A DNA stretch of 64,000 nucleotides from Ancylobacter defluvii (lineage in GTDB: Bacteria; Pseudomonadota; Alphaproteobacteria; Rhizobiales; Xanthobacteraceae): contig NZ_JAHBGD010000002.1 in NCBI RefSeq assembly GCF_018390605.1, positions 331,576-395,575 of the forward strand. Direction: 5' to 3'. The notes beneath the pieces are model-generated. The model did not search any database and was not told the origin of the DNA. It worked only from the letters and a program-made list of their open reading frames with translations. Position 1 is the stretch's first letter, and the number at the start of each line of letters is the position of its first letter. The position numbers and the translations under genes are program-made. Shown here piece by piece: positions 45,501-53,059 of this stretch.

Positions 45501-48139
45501 CGTATGTCGGGACGGCGAGGAAGCAGGGAGAACAGGATCGGCAGGAAGGCGGGAATCGCTAGGGTCGAGATCGTCAGCAGCGTCCCGATCAGTGCCGTTG
45601 GCATGGGAAGAAGCCAGCACAGACCGAGCGTGAGCAGGGTGAGCGGGCCGAGGGTGGAGCGGCGCAGATTATCGAGCATCTTGCCGCGGCCGACCCGGGT
45701 GAGCCCGCGCTGCCCCGTATCCACACCGATGATCCACGGCAGCAACTGCCAGTCGCCGCGCATCCAGCGATGCTGGCGTTTGGCGACGACGTCGTAGCGC
45801 GATGGGAACTCTTCGATGAGCTCGACATCGGAAGCAAGGCCCGCCCGGGCAAACACACCTTCCAAAAGATCGTGGCTGAGCAGGGTGTTTTCCGGGATGC
45901 GGCCGGCGAGCGAAGCTTCGAAGGCATCGATCTCATAGATGCCCTTACCGGTGTAGGAGCCTTCGCCGAACAGGTCTTGATAGACATCAGACACCGCCGC
46001 CGCATAGGGATCCATGCCGCCACCGCCGGAAATGACCCGCTGGTAGAAAGACCCTTCGCGCCCGATCGGCAGCGAAGGAGTGACGCGCGGCTGGAGAATA
46101 CCGTAACCGCCAACCACGCGCTGCTGGGCGGCACTGAATTTCGGCCGGTTCAGCGGATGCGCCATCTTGCCGACCAGCCGCAATGCGGCGTCGCGCGGCA
46201 GCCGCGTATCGGCGTCGAGCGTTATGACGTAACGTACATCCGCCGGGACCTGCGGCGCCCGCCCGGCGATGGCCATGAAGGAGGTGTCGTCTGCGCCGCG
46301 CAGCAGCCGGTTGAGTTCGTGCAGCTTGCCGCGCTTGCGCTCCCACCCCATCCATTTGCCTTCACCCGAATTGAACCGGCGATGGCGGTGCAGCAGAAGG
46401 AAGCGGTCGCCGGAAAGACCTGGACCGTGGCGCTTGTTTAGCAACCCTATTTCTGCCGCGGCGAGTTCCAGCAGCGTGGCGTCGCCCGGCAGGGTCTCTA
46501 CGTCGGCATCGATGCCGTCAGACAGCCAAGCGAAAATGAGGTCGCCGCCGACGCCCGAGAGGAAGTGAACCTCAAGCCGTTCGATCTGCTCCCGAAGATC
46601 GGCTTCGCTGGTGAGCAGCGTCGGCACTGCGACAAGGGTGCGTAAGGTGCTTGGAACACCCTCCGCAAGTTCGAGACCGGGCAGGCCGGTGGCGCCGAAC
46701 ATCCATGCCACACCGCGGTTCACCAGGGCGGTCGCCACCTCGCTTGCCGGACTGAAGCCGACGAGCGCGAGTAATGCGAGCCAGCCGCCCGACAAGCCAG
46801 CCGTGGAAAGGGCCCACAGCGCTAGCGCGATAAAGCAGGCAGTGAAGCCTATAATTGTGCCGATGTAGCCGCCAATGCCAAGCCGGGTGCTGATACGGCT
46901 AAGGCGCAGCCGGGCTGGGGGCCGGAAATGAATCGTCCGCTCGAACGCGTGCCGTCCGTCACCGACAAGATAATAACCGGGATCTTCGGCTGGATCGGCC
47001 TGTAGACCGCGCTCGACGACCGGTGCCGCCGTTGCCGCGGATTGCAGCGCCAGCCGGGCGATATCGAGCTCGGACGTTGAGGAGCCGCGGGCGAGCTGCT
47101 CAATGCCGCTCCGATAGAGATTGCGCGTGGGAAAATCCATCAGAGCGAAGTCGCTGCCGGCGCGCAACCTATCATCGACCAGACTGACGCTTTCGAACAG
47201 ATCGGCCCAGTCGATGTCGGAGATCAGCCGCATGCTGGTAATGACGTTGCGTACGCTGACATTGGATGCGCCAAGCCTCTGCTGGGCATGCTGGACAACG
47301 CCGTCGACCGAGGCTCCCTGTACGCCGAGCCGTGCCTCCAACCATCCCAGCGCTGGTGTGGTACGGGGATCCTGATCCCTGAGCCGTTTGACCAATTGCG
47401 CGGCGAATACCTCATCGAGCGGAATCGGCGAGCGGGTGAGAATGTCAGCGTCGAGCGCGGTGCGGGCGTCACCGGCGACGAGCAGCCGATCGGCCAGCAC
47501 ATCGGCCTCGCGACGCCATTCGCGCCCAGCGGTGATCTGGTCGGCGAGCCGGCGCAGATTTTCGATCAGCACGATGCGCAGCGTGATCGCCACCGCCCAT
47601 AGCTCGCCGATCGTGAGCGGTTCGACCTGCTGGTAGGCCCTAATGAAACGCTGCAGCATCTCGGGATCGAAGTGGCTGTCCGTATGGGCGACATAGGCCC
47701 AGGCGAGACCCAGCACGCGGGGATAACCGGCAAATGGGCCATCACCGAGCTTCGGCAATTGCCGGTAGTAGCCCGGTGGCAGGTCATCTCGAATCTCGCG
47801 GACCTGCTCCTCGATGAGATGATAATTGTCGAGCAGCCACTCGGCGGCTGGAACCACGGTGCAGCCAGCCTCTGCATCTGCAGCCGCCGCCCGATAGGCG
47901 GCGAGCAGGACACTTGCATTGTCTTTCAGCCGCGCATGCAACATGGGGACGGGCGGTGGTCGCGTCGTGATGGGCTGCGCGGTCGCCAGACTTCTCGCAT
48001 GCTGTTCCAGCCGCTCTGCACCGAAGAGCTCCTCGCGGATCGGCGAGGCATCATCCCAGACCGAGCCTTTCCACGCACGACGTCTCCATGAGGAGAACTG
48101 CGATCCATGGCGACGGCGAAGATCAGCAATCAGATTCAT
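39560..48139 (-). CDS. ndvB: Cyclic beta-1,2-glucan synthase (NdvB/ChvB type)
   Basis: A 2859-residue inner-membrane enzyme, full family length, that makes periplasmic cyclic beta-1,2-glucans from UDP-glucose, needed for osmoadaptation and, in plant- or animal-associated Rhizobiales, host interaction. Hydrophobic clusters lie near residues 415-470, 800-860 and 930-1000. The GT84 glycosyltransferase part has VITLDADTRLPRDAALR near residue 638 and the RQHRWMRGDWQLLPW motif near 793. Two carbohydrate-binding/GH94-like regions follow (HHQGMTIVAIANTL; GFGYSRFEHEAHG), and the C-terminal phosphorylase catalytic block GTGDWNDGMNRVGEAG lies near 2530. No frameshift is seen. It is flanked by a recombinase and small orphan genes rather than the usual core neighbours. 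Confidence 0.95.
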   Translation of the reverse strand: MNLIADLRRRHGSQFSSWRRRAWKGSVWDDASPIREELFGAERLEQHARSLATAQPITTRPPPVPMLHARLKDNASVLLAAYRAAAADAEAGCTVVPAAEWLLDNYHLIEEQVREIRDDLPPGYYRQLPKLGDGPFAGYPRVLGLAWAYVAHTDSHFDPEMLQRFIRAYQQVEPLTIGELWAVAITLRIVLIENLRRLADQITAGREWRREADVLADRLLVAGDARTALDADILTRSPIPLDEVFAAQLVKRLRDQDPRTTPALGWLEARLGVQGASVDGVVQHAQQRLGASNVSVRNVITSMRLISDIDWADLFESVSLVDDRLRAGSDFALMDFPTRNLYRSGIEQLARGSSTSELDIARLALQSAATAAPVVERGLQADPAEDPGYYLVGDGRHAFERTIHFRPPARLRLSRISTRLGIGGYIGTIIGFTACFIALALWALSTAGLSGGWLALLALVGFSPASEVATALVNRGVAWMFGATGLPGLELAEGVPSTLRTLVAVPTLLTSEADLREQIERLEVHFLSGVGGDLIFAWLSDGIDADVETLPGDATLLELAAAEIGLLNKRHGPGLSGDRFLLLHRHRRFNSGEGKWMGWERKRGKLHELNRLLRGADDTSFMAIAGRAPQVPADVRYVITLDADTRLPRDAALRLVGKMAHPLNRPKFSAAQQRVVGGYGILQPRVTPSLPIGREGSFYQRVISGGGGMDPYAAAVSDVYQDLFGEGSYTGKGIYEIDAFEASLAGRIPENTLLSHDLLEGVFARAGLASDVELIEEFPSRYDVVAKRQHRWMRGDWQLLPWIIGVDTGQRGLTRVGRGKMLDNLRRSTLGPLTLLTLGLCWLLPMPTALIGTLLTISTLAIPAFLPILFSLLPRRPDIRMRSHFGQVLADIRLAAAQTWLSLTFLPDRAWRAGDAAIRTLLRLLVTRRHLLEWTTAATSSAAPRLDRFGFYRQMAGGTALALVVTATALALERSSWPLVLPFALLWLGAPAIAQWVSRSPKVPVRLAVGEREARDLRLIARRTWRFFETFVTPAENMLPPDNFQEVPKPVVAHRTSPTNIGLYLLSAVTARDFGWAGTIETITRLEATFATLKRLPRFRGHFLNWYGTQDLAALSPAYVSSVDSGNLAGHLIALANACEEWIDAPVGVNARAGVSDAFALAREAMSALPSAGGTQGQALAAILDEIDAQLNGVQTLEAITPVLKRLAERAGRHAHEIVPATTDDSSPDIAFWIQAIGRAVNEHERDRLQLLAAPTTTKTRLRMLADAARTMAMEMNFAFLLDPERKLLSIGYSLADNGLDPSCYDLLASEARLASLFAIAKGDAPTRHWFRLGRLATPLGSGSALISWSGSMFEYLMPSLVMRAPAGSVLEQTNRLVVERQRSYARSLGIPWGMSESAYNARDIELTYQYANFGVPGLGLKRGLSDNVVVAPYATGLASMVDPEQARHNYARLAGLGAQGRYGFYEALDFTRSRVPEDEDVAIVRNFMAHHQGMTIVAIANTLRDGEMRARFHREPMIKASELLLQERSPRDVIVARPRAEEVRAAAGDALSDGATVRRLISPAPGAPITHLLSNGSYAVMMTAAGGGYSHWRDIAVTRWREDATRDDGGSFIFLRDTKSGNVWSATTQPMADVAGETDVLFSEDHAEFIRQDIGLTTMMDVVISGEHDGEVRRVSLTNSGRRAREIELTSYAELVLTTSAADNAHPAFAKMFVETEHLPEFGAVIATRRPRSPGEPQIWAAHFTVVEGEITADPQYETARERFVGRGRNIGTAQAMSSGALSNTVGTVLDPIFSLRQSVRIAPGRIARIAFWTVVASSRDELVDLIDTHHDRNAFDRARTLAWTQAQVQLRHIDVNMEEAADFQRLAAPLLYADRRLRAPSEAILRGAGPQSGLWQHSISGDLPIVLLRIDDIEDIAQMRQLLRAWEYWRMKRLAVDLVIVNERASSYAQDLQIAIETAVRTSASRPIPHDEPAKGSVHVLRADLMSVDSRAMLQSVARIVLVARRGTIADQLARMRRMPELPVVRRRSRPLATLPNPAPPRQPPSLEFFNGLGGFDKDGREYVTVLDRGRTTPAPWINVIANSGFGFQISAEGSGYSWAQNSRENQLTQWSNDAVVDPAGEAIYVRDEESGELWSPTAQPIRDDGIYVARHGFGYSRFEHEAHGIALDLVHFVPLDNPIKISRLKLTNLSGRPRRFSVTAYAEWVLGRSRGAAAPFITTEIDEPSGALLARNRWSTTFGSRVAFADLAGRQTSWTADRTEFLGRHGGPASPLGLAAIEPLSGRTGAGLDPCAALQTVIELGIGESVEVVSFLGQCDSVDEVRALIARYREADLDAVLGAVTDRWNTILGTVQVKTPDRAMDIMLNGWLLYQTLACRITARSAFYQASGAYGFRDQLQDGMALILALPAETRGHILHAAGRQFAEGDVQHWWLPQSGQGVRTRISDDHVWLAFATATYIASSGDAAILDEPVPYLDGPQLRPEEHEHFFQPMPADATGPLFEHCASGLDHAVALSGALGLPLIGTGDWNDGMNRVGEAGKGESVWLGWLLIRTIEMFAPFADERDPERARRWRAHAASVRRALERSAWDGEWYRRATFDDGTWLGSKDSGECRIDSIAQSWAVLSGAADSLRAAKAMASLERHLIRTDDKLALLFTPPFDRTPLDPGYIKGYPPGLRENGGQYSHAAMWAVLAFAKLGAGDKAHDLFALLNPINHARTMDEAERYKVEPYVVAADIYSVAPHAGRGGWTWYTGSAGWMHRAGVEGILGIRREGDFLLVTPCIPFAWLGFEATVTLGKTICRIEVRADGEAGKSYSVLDGVRLASSGRSATIRIDSRAHDLLIVLGCQRATPPDLATS

Positions 48140-48190
48140 AATGCCTTCCGGTCCGGAGTGGCGCGAGAGGCATGACCTGCCGATCGCCGT

Positions 48191-48580
48191 CTACCCCTGT
48201 GCGGTGCGCGGCTGCAGGGGGAGGATTGGCAGCCGGTTCGGTCCCGGCGCGGACTTGGGGGAGCGCGCTCCCGATCGCCGGCGCCAGTCGGCCGCTGCCG
48301 GCAACTCGCCATTCACATCGACATGCGCGGCGCCACCGCCTTGCGACACACGCTTTTCTGAGAAGCGGACGCTGAGCAGACGTCCCTCGGCAGTTCGGAG
48401 GTGAAGATCGTCTCGGCCAAACACCTCTCTGAGCGTTGATGCCTGGAGGCGGATTTCACCGCAACTCGTCACTTGGCCTGAATTTGAGATGTAGCCATCG
48501 AAATCATACTGTGCCGGAGCCACCGAGGCGTTCCCGCATAGGAGAAGGCCGGTCCCGCGGAGTCCGCCGAGATAGTCCAT
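48191..48580 (-). CDS. Conserved small protein next to the glucan synthase
   Basis: A 129-residue protein starting MDYLGGLRGTGLLLCGNASV with YDFDGYISNSGQVTSCGEIR and VFGRDDLHLRTAEGRLLSVRF. I recall similar hypothetical proteins in rhizobia. The C-terminal 30 residues are Pro/Arg-rich. No signal peptide; beta-rich. It may be cotranscribed with the glucan synthase 51 bp downstream. Function unknown. Confidence 0.7.
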   Translation of the reverse strand: MDYLGGLRGTGLLLCGNASVAPAQYDFDGYISNSGQVTSCGEIRLQASTLREVFGRDDLHLRTAEGRLLSVRFSEKRVSQGGGAAHVDVNGELPAAADWRRRSGARSPKSAPGPNRLPILPLQPRTAQG

Positions 48581-48627
48581 GGCCTGTGTGTCCTTGCTAC
48601 GCGTGACACTAAGTATCGAGCGGGTGA

Positions 48628-48888
48628 TTAAGTTCGAAGGTCCGCCTCCAGTGCTTTGGCCAGTTCTTCCGAACTGATCTTGAAAACCTGGCTTGAGCCG
48701 CCGGGCGTGGCGATGGCGGGCGTGTGAAGCATTGTCGCGGCACGCCGGTAAGCGAGAAACGAGATGTTTGGAATCTCTTCTTCGTCGATCACCAGCCGGT
48801 AGGTCCCTGCGGGGTGCGGACGATCAAGCGATTTCAGCTTGAACGGATGCCAGAAGGTAACCGTGGTTTCCGTGGTCCGGCTATTCAT
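48628..48888 (-). CDS. Small conserved hypothetical protein
   Basis: An 86-residue protein, FWHPFKLKSLDRPHPAGTYR then LVIDEEEIPNISFLAYRRA and a helical end SSEELAKALEADL. It appears conserved in style among rhizobial plasmid genes but has no known function. It lies seven bases after the lysine-rich small gene and 47 bp before the next small gene on the same strand, suggesting one transcript. Confidence 0.68.
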   Translation of the reverse strand: MNSRTTETTVTFWHPFKLKSLDRPHPAGTYRLVIDEEEIPNISFLAYRRAATMLHTPAIATPGGSSQVFKISSEELAKALEADLRT

Positions 48889-48894
48889 GACACT

Positions 48895-49026
48895 TCAGCC
48901 CTTCTTCTTGGGTGCTGCGGTTGACACCGGCGTTCCCTTGGCAAAGACCGGTGTCGCTTCAATGGGTGGCTTGACCTTCTTCGGCTTCTTGGCTTCGCGA
49001 TTGCCGCGTAACTGACCTTTGGCCAT
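48895..49026 (-). CDS. Very short lysine-rich basic protein (43 residues)
   Basis: Starts MAKGQLRGNREAKKPKKVKP and ends TAAPKKKG, with ten or more lysines. Short basic proteins of this form (MAKGQxRGNxExKKPKK) occur in rhizobia as I recall, annotated as hypothetical. Its small size and charge suggest nucleic-acid binding. A strong terminator lies just upstream at 49072-49102, so it must have its own promoter between the terminator and the ATG, or be served by read-through. Confidence 0.68.
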   Translation of the reverse strand: MAKGQLRGNREAKKPKKVKPPIEATPVFAKGTPVSTAAPKKKG

Positions 49027-49071
49027 GACCTCGTCCTTGTCTGTTGCGTTGATTGCGTCGCTGGTGAAAAT

Positions 49072-49102
49072 AAAAACCCCGCGTCCTCGTCGAGGCGCGG
49101 GG
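49072..49102 (-). terminator. Rho-independent terminator of the cold-shock gene
   Basis: On the minus strand CCCCGCG pairs with its complement, extended by a GAGG/CCTC stem around a GAC loop with one bulged base, and is followed by TTTTTATTTT. It lies 128 bp past the cspA-like stop. Confidence 0.85.
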
Positions 49103-49153
49103 CTAATAGGCGCCGGGCGCCTTCTGACCGCATCCACATCGTCCGCTCAAGCC

Positions 49154-49171
49154 GCCAGTACATCCGTGGTC
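49154..49171. repeat. 18-bp repeat, copy 1
   Basis: GCCAGTACATCCGTGGTC, identical to 51562-51579, in the leader region between the cold-shock gene and the lysine-rich gene. Confidence 0.75.
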
Positions 49172-49230
49172 GACCGATCAGGCAATGCGCTATCGGCGGC
49201 CCCGAAGTCCGAGACCGCCGAATTAGGCAA

Positions 49231-49443
49231 TCAACTCAGAGACTGGAGCTTATCAGCGGACACCTTGCCGCTTCTCTGGTCAGTGACGAGCTCGAAGCCC
49301 ACTTTCTGACCTTCGCGCAAGTCGCTCATGCCGGCACGCTCCACAGCACTGATGTGAACGAAGGCGTCGCTACCGCCGTCATCTGGGGCGATGAATCCAA
49401 AACCCTTCTGGGAGTTGAACCATTTTACGGTTCCCGTGGTCAT
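49231..49443 (-). CDS. Cold-shock protein, CspA family
   Basis: A 70-residue single cold-shock domain. RNP1 is KGFGFI ([18 protein letters not shown]) and RNP2 is DAFVHIS, both complete, so it should bind single-stranded RNA/DNA. The ATG at 49443 is the family's start ([11 protein letters not shown]). The long AT-rich upstream region would give an extended leader as in cold-regulated csp genes. A terminator at 49072-49102 follows. Confidence 0.95.
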   Translation of the reverse strand: MTTGTVKWFNSQKGFGFIAPDDGGSDAFVHISAVERAGMSDLREGQKVGFELVTDQRSGKVSADKLQSLS

Positions 49444-49798
49444 GGGCAACCCTCTCGTGATCATAATTCTGGCTTGCCTACACAAATGCAGGCCGTCGAA
49501 ATCGCATTTTCAGGAAAAAAGAACATATTGACCCGAAAAAGCATTCGCGAGACAGACGTTCATCTTGCCATTTATCGACCATATTAATATGCACCTCTAA
49601 TATGGATATTACAAGAACGCTGAATTATTAAATAATTTGCTCCCGGAATTTCTAAATCTGATATCTCGTTCATTGAAGAAAGCGGCCCGGATACCTTCGC
49701 GCTCTGCGACGCCGGCGCTTTCGGGAAACCCGGACAAGAGACGCGGCGCGACGCATGGGCGGTGCGGGCGAGCGGTGTGGAAGATATAGGGGATCACG
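49444..49798. other. AT-rich divergent region between cold-shock and transglutaminase genes
   Basis: 355 bp, clearly richer in A and T than the surrounding DNA, especially 49500-49680. It includes a perfect 12-bp palindrome CATATTAATATG at 49580-49591. Probable promoters for both flanking genes and an extended cold-shock leader are expected; I could not place the boxes with confidence. Confidence 0.55.
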
Positions 49799-50653
49799 TT
49801 GCGAATTCGCCACCGGACAACCTACAGCTACAACGGGCTGGTGAGCCTGCGCCCGCACCGCCTCATGCTGCGCCCACGCGAGAGCCGCGAGCTTCGCCTG
49901 CGCTCGATGGAACTGGCGGTTGAGCCGCAGGCGACCGTGACATGGGCGCACGACGTTGCCGGCAACATAGTGGCAACAGCGACCTTCCAGGCCATGACCG
50001 ACAGACTAGTCATTGAAAGCCTTGCCGAGCTCGAGCTCGATGCCGTGGCATGGCCGGTCTTCGATGTCGCGGCTTCGGCGATCTTCCATCCCTTCTCATA
50101 CAGCACGGATGAGCGGATCGATCTCGGAGGCCTGACGGCGCCGCAATATGCCGATCCGGCGGAACGCCTGCGGAACTGGAGCCAAGCCTTTGTTCGAAGC
50201 ACGCCGACGGACACGCTCGCACTGCTGAAGGACATCAATGCCGGCGTTGCGGCCTGGGTCTCCTATCAGGAACGCGACGACGAGGGTACGCAATCGCCGG
50301 TTGAAACCCTGGAGCGTGGCTGGGGGTCGTGCCGCGACATGGCCGTGCTTTTTATCGAGGCGATGCGAACGCTCGGCCTTGGAGCGCGTATCGTGTCGGG
50401 CTATCTCCAAAATCCCGGCCGGGAGATCGTGGGTTCTGCCGGTGCGGGAACAACCCATGCCTGGGCGGAGGTCTATGTACCCGGTGCCGGCTGGATCACC
50501 TTCGATCCAACCAACCGTAGCGTTGGCGGGGCCAATCTGATTCCGGTGGCGGTAGGCCGCGATATCCGGCAGGTCATGCCGGTGGTCGGCGAATTCATTG
50601 GGATGAGCGACGCCTTCGAGGCGATGACGGTCGAGGTCTCCGTCCGGTCATAG
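49799..50653 (+). CDS. Transglutaminase-family protein
   Basis: A 284-residue protein with the bacterial transglutaminase N-terminal region ([33 protein letters not shown]) and a transglutaminase-like cysteine protease core. The catalytic triad is visible: Cys in [18 protein letters not shown], His in [15 protein letters not shown], Asp in ITFDPTN. There is no signal peptide. The start is TTG at 49799, supported by AGGGGAT six or seven bases upstream; no ATG fits. Such proteins often cut or crosslink peptides in alphaproteobacteria; the substrate is unknown. Confidence 0.9.
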   Translation: MRIRHRTTYSYNGLVSLRPHRLMLRPRESRELRLRSMELAVEPQATVTWAHDVAGNIVATATFQAMTDRLVIESLAELELDAVAWPVFDVAASAIFHPFSYSTDERIDLGGLTAPQYADPAERLRNWSQAFVRSTPTDTLALLKDINAGVAAWVSYQERDDEGTQSPVETLERGWGSCRDMAVLFIEAMRTLGLGARIVSGYLQNPGREIVGSAGAGTTHAWAEVYVPGAGWITFDPTNRSVGGANLIPVAVGRDIRQVMPVVGEFIGMSDAFEAMTVEVSVRS

Positions 50654-50687
50654 GCATGGGCAAAAGTGCCGCCCAGGAACTACCTGC

Positions 50688-50972
50688 CTAACGGAACTCG
50701 GCGACAGTCAGCATGTATGAGGTGTGGCTTCCTTTAGAATAGACTTTGTGGGCCGCAGCGTGAATCGAGGTTCGGAGGGCGTCGAAGGCGGCTAGAAAAC
50801 TCGTCTCCGAAGCTTCCGCCTTGCACAGCTCATTATCCGACATCGCGAGTACGCCGACGTCGACAAAGAACGGCACCTCGAACATGCCATCATAGCCGGT
50901 AAAGCGTACAGCGTTGCGCGCCTTGTCGAAGCTGCGGCTCGGATTAGGAAACGCTAAGGTCACGACAGCCAC
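50688..50972 (-). CDS. DUF1488 family protein
   Basis: A 94-residue protein matching DUF1488: LAFPNPSRSFDKARNAVRFT then GYDGMFEVPFFVDVGVLA, and a helical AAFDALRTSIHAAAHKVYS segment. These proteins are frequent on rhizobial plasmids, function unknown. The start appears to be GTG at 50972. Confidence 0.82.
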   Translation of the reverse strand: MAVVTLAFPNPSRSFDKARNAVRFTGYDGMFEVPFFVDVGVLAMSDNELCKAEASETSFLAAFDALRTSIHAAAHKVYSKGSHTSYMLTVAEFR

Positions 50973-51059
50973 ATCAGAATTTCAGGCGCATCGCGCCGGA
51001 ACTGGCCGTGGTTTTCGACCGCATCAACGTCAGCCGCGCGCTGCGTCCGGGTGCCGAGC

Positions 51060-51368
51060 TCATCCACGGCCATGACCGAAGGTCTTTGCAAGAAGTGTCG
51101 CGCCCTCGCCAGGCTGCGCGGCGACGATCGGTTCGAGGTCGTCCTCCGTCGTCACCCGTTCAAAGTGCTCGCCCTCGTTGCGGATGCGGTACTGCGGTGA
51201 ACCTCCTCGCGGCGGCAGCGTGCCGGTCACCCTGTAAATGTCGCCAGACTTTGCGGGATAGACCCCGTATCCACCTCTCAACCGAACGATCTGTCCGATC
51301 GCAAACAGATGTGTCGCCTCATCGCGCCCGGTAGGCATCTTGTTTCGAAGTGCATTGGTAGTGGACAT
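51060..51368 (-). CDS. Small conserved hypothetical protein
   Basis: A 102-residue protein with FAIGQIVRLRGGYGVYPAKS and GDIYRVTGTLPPRGGSPQYR then IRNEGEHFERVTTEDDLEPI, a pattern I recall from short rhizobial proteins with a small beta-barrel-like fold. Function unknown. It converges from the right on DUF1488; both are single-gene units or a pair with 87 bp between them. Confidence 0.7.
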   Translation of the reverse strand: MSTTNALRNKMPTGRDEATHLFAIGQIVRLRGGYGVYPAKSGDIYRVTGTLPPRGGSPQYRIRNEGEHFERVTTEDDLEPIVAAQPGEGATLLAKTFGHGRG

Positions 51369-52115
51369 ATGACTATGGCCCTTCTTCTATTGTGGAATGG
51401 CGGCACGTCCGATTGTTCGGCGCCGGCATCTGCAGTGAACGCTGCGGAGCGATCGCCCTTGGATTCTGAGCGGGTGGACCGCGCTATGAACTGCGGATTA
51501 AACCGTGGCAGGTGCTCGATCGCGCCTTCCGCATTGTTCGAGCCGAAATGCCCCCTACACTGCCAGTACATCCGTGGTCAGCGTAAGGTTCATTCCAGAT
51601 CGAACTACACGTAACGCGCCTGAGCGGCGCCACGCATTCGTTGCTGAGAACTTGGTGGTGTATGACGCGCCTAGGTTTTCGGCGCCGCGTAAGCCAGTTT
51701 GGCCAAATCAACGACTTTTACCAATATGCCTACGCTGGATTTTAAGCAAGCCAACTCTAGAAAATAAATGAAAACTTGATCGTTTTTTGCGCACTTTTTA
51801 AAAACAAAACGGATGAGGATGCACGAATTAACTCATGTTATCTCCGGTTAATTCTACATTTTAGGCCACTGAGGCGAACTGAATATCTTCCACATAGAGC
51901 CTTGTATGCGCCCCGCAGATCACTTGTCCGACGTAGCTTGCTGTCAACGAATTGCCTCCAAATGTGGAATGGCAATTGATGCTGATTAACAACGTCACAG
52001 TCTGAAACGGAGCGGGCGAGGCAACTGTCAGCACCTCAGGCGGATCAGTCTTCGCCTATGATGGAGATGGCTAGCCGTCTCCCTCCCGCCCATGCGCTAT
52101 GCCGCGCACTGCCGC
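51369..52115. other. Intergenic region, partly AT-rich, no supported gene
   Basis: About 750 bp. The frames here have no coding signature. Composition becomes AT-rich at 51730-51880 (runs of T and A). It holds the second copy of the 18-bp repeat. No tRNA, hairpin with T-run or IS end was found. Confidence 0.5.
51562..51579. repeat. 18-bp repeat, copy 2
   Basis: GCCAGTACATCCGTGGTC, identical to 49154-49171 and in the same orientation, 2.4 kb away, about 195 bp before the start of the leftward gene at 51368. Confidence 0.75.
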
Positions 52116-52367
52116 CTAGATGGCGTCGAGAAGTCCCTCCGGGACCTGTCCGAAGGAAGCGATCAGCACTGGTGGGTCGGCGTCGCCGCTCTCAGGCTCA
52201 ACTTCAGTCGAGAATGCAATAGCGCCGAGCTTTACGAGGCTTATTCGCCTGGCGATGCGTTCCGCGTCGGCGGCGTTTCGAACCTCCATGGGAATGCCCG
52301 CCTTTATCGCGCCTCGCTTGCCGGCCTCGAAAGGCTGCACGACGTAGAAGGTTTTCTTGGCCATCAC
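52116..52367 (-). CDS. Small conserved hypothetical protein
   Basis: An 83-residue protein, MMAKKTFYVVQPFEAGKRGA then AADAERIARRISLVKLGAIAFS and a short C-terminal FGQVPEGLL. Similar MAKKTYYVVQ-type proteins occur across rhizobia, annotated hypothetical. The second Met (52364) could be the start. Confidence 0.72.
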   Translation of the reverse strand: MMAKKTFYVVQPFEAGKRGAIKAGIPMEVRNAADAERIARRISLVKLGAIAFSTEVEPESGDADPPVLIASFGQVPEGLLDAI

Positions 52368-52830
52368 GACTCCTTGTTGTTGGCATCATGGGCTGTCAGA
52401 GAGAACAAAGAAAGAACTATCGCTAAGCCATCGACGTCCCTCAATGCATTGCAGCACATTGTCCCAGAACAAGATTGTTATGGCTCCATGAGCCATGGAG
52501 ACCCGCCATGGATAAGAACAAGTGACGACATCATCGGCACGAAGCCGATGATGTCGTGCCTTAAACCCCGCCACCTATCCTTCGCCGCGCTATTATTCGG
52601 AATGAAAAATGGAAATGAAATTAAAGCGTGACGGATTTGTGAGCCTGATCTGCGTTTAGGGGGCGTCGTATCTGAAATATATAATCTCAATGCCGTTGAT
52701 GTTTATTGGCAACTTATTTCTGACGATATTGGCGCTACGTCGCGCGAATGCATGACACTAGATCGTCGCGAGGCAGATAAAATCTCCAGAAAACATATTC
52801 TTCCCTCTACCGACGCTACTAGGAGGCGTG
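52368..52830. other. Intergenic region with a strong hairpin
   Basis: 463 bp without a supported gene. The notable structure is a hairpin at 52526-52556. The rest, including AT-rich 52670-52740, shows no gene or clear promoter. Confidence 0.55.
52526..52556. other. Strong hairpin without T-run
   Basis: Perfect 13-bp arms CGACATCATCGGC and GCCGATGATGTCG around loop ACGAA. No T-run follows on the plus strand. Confidence 0.8.
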
Positions 52831-53059
52831 ATGACGACGTATCTGTTCAGGCGCACAGGGGAGGATGAGGGGGCCCCCTCTCTCCTTGACCAATGACGAC
52901 GCCGCATGGGCAACTCTTGTCCGGCTGTGCTTCGACAATCTCGGCCGGACGCACTCTTCAACCCCTAGCGGCTCGGACATGGAGTTCGCGGTAACCGATG
53001 AGTATGGCGAAGAGGTTGCGGCGATACGTGTATCTGCAAGTCGGCGAGCAAAACGGTGA
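52831..53059 (+). pseudogene. Small DUF6894-like protein, frameshifted
   Basis: The ATG at 52831, with AGGAGG four bases upstream, begins MTTYLFRRTGEDEG but the frame stops within 22 residues. A second frame from 52865 continues plausibly: LTNDDAAWATLVRLCFDNLG, then DMEFAVTDEYGEEVAAIRV. Together they resemble the short DUF6894 proteins of rhizobia. The shift falls at a G5/C5 run near 52868, so this may be a true frameshift, a sequencing error or slippage. Confidence 0.5.
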
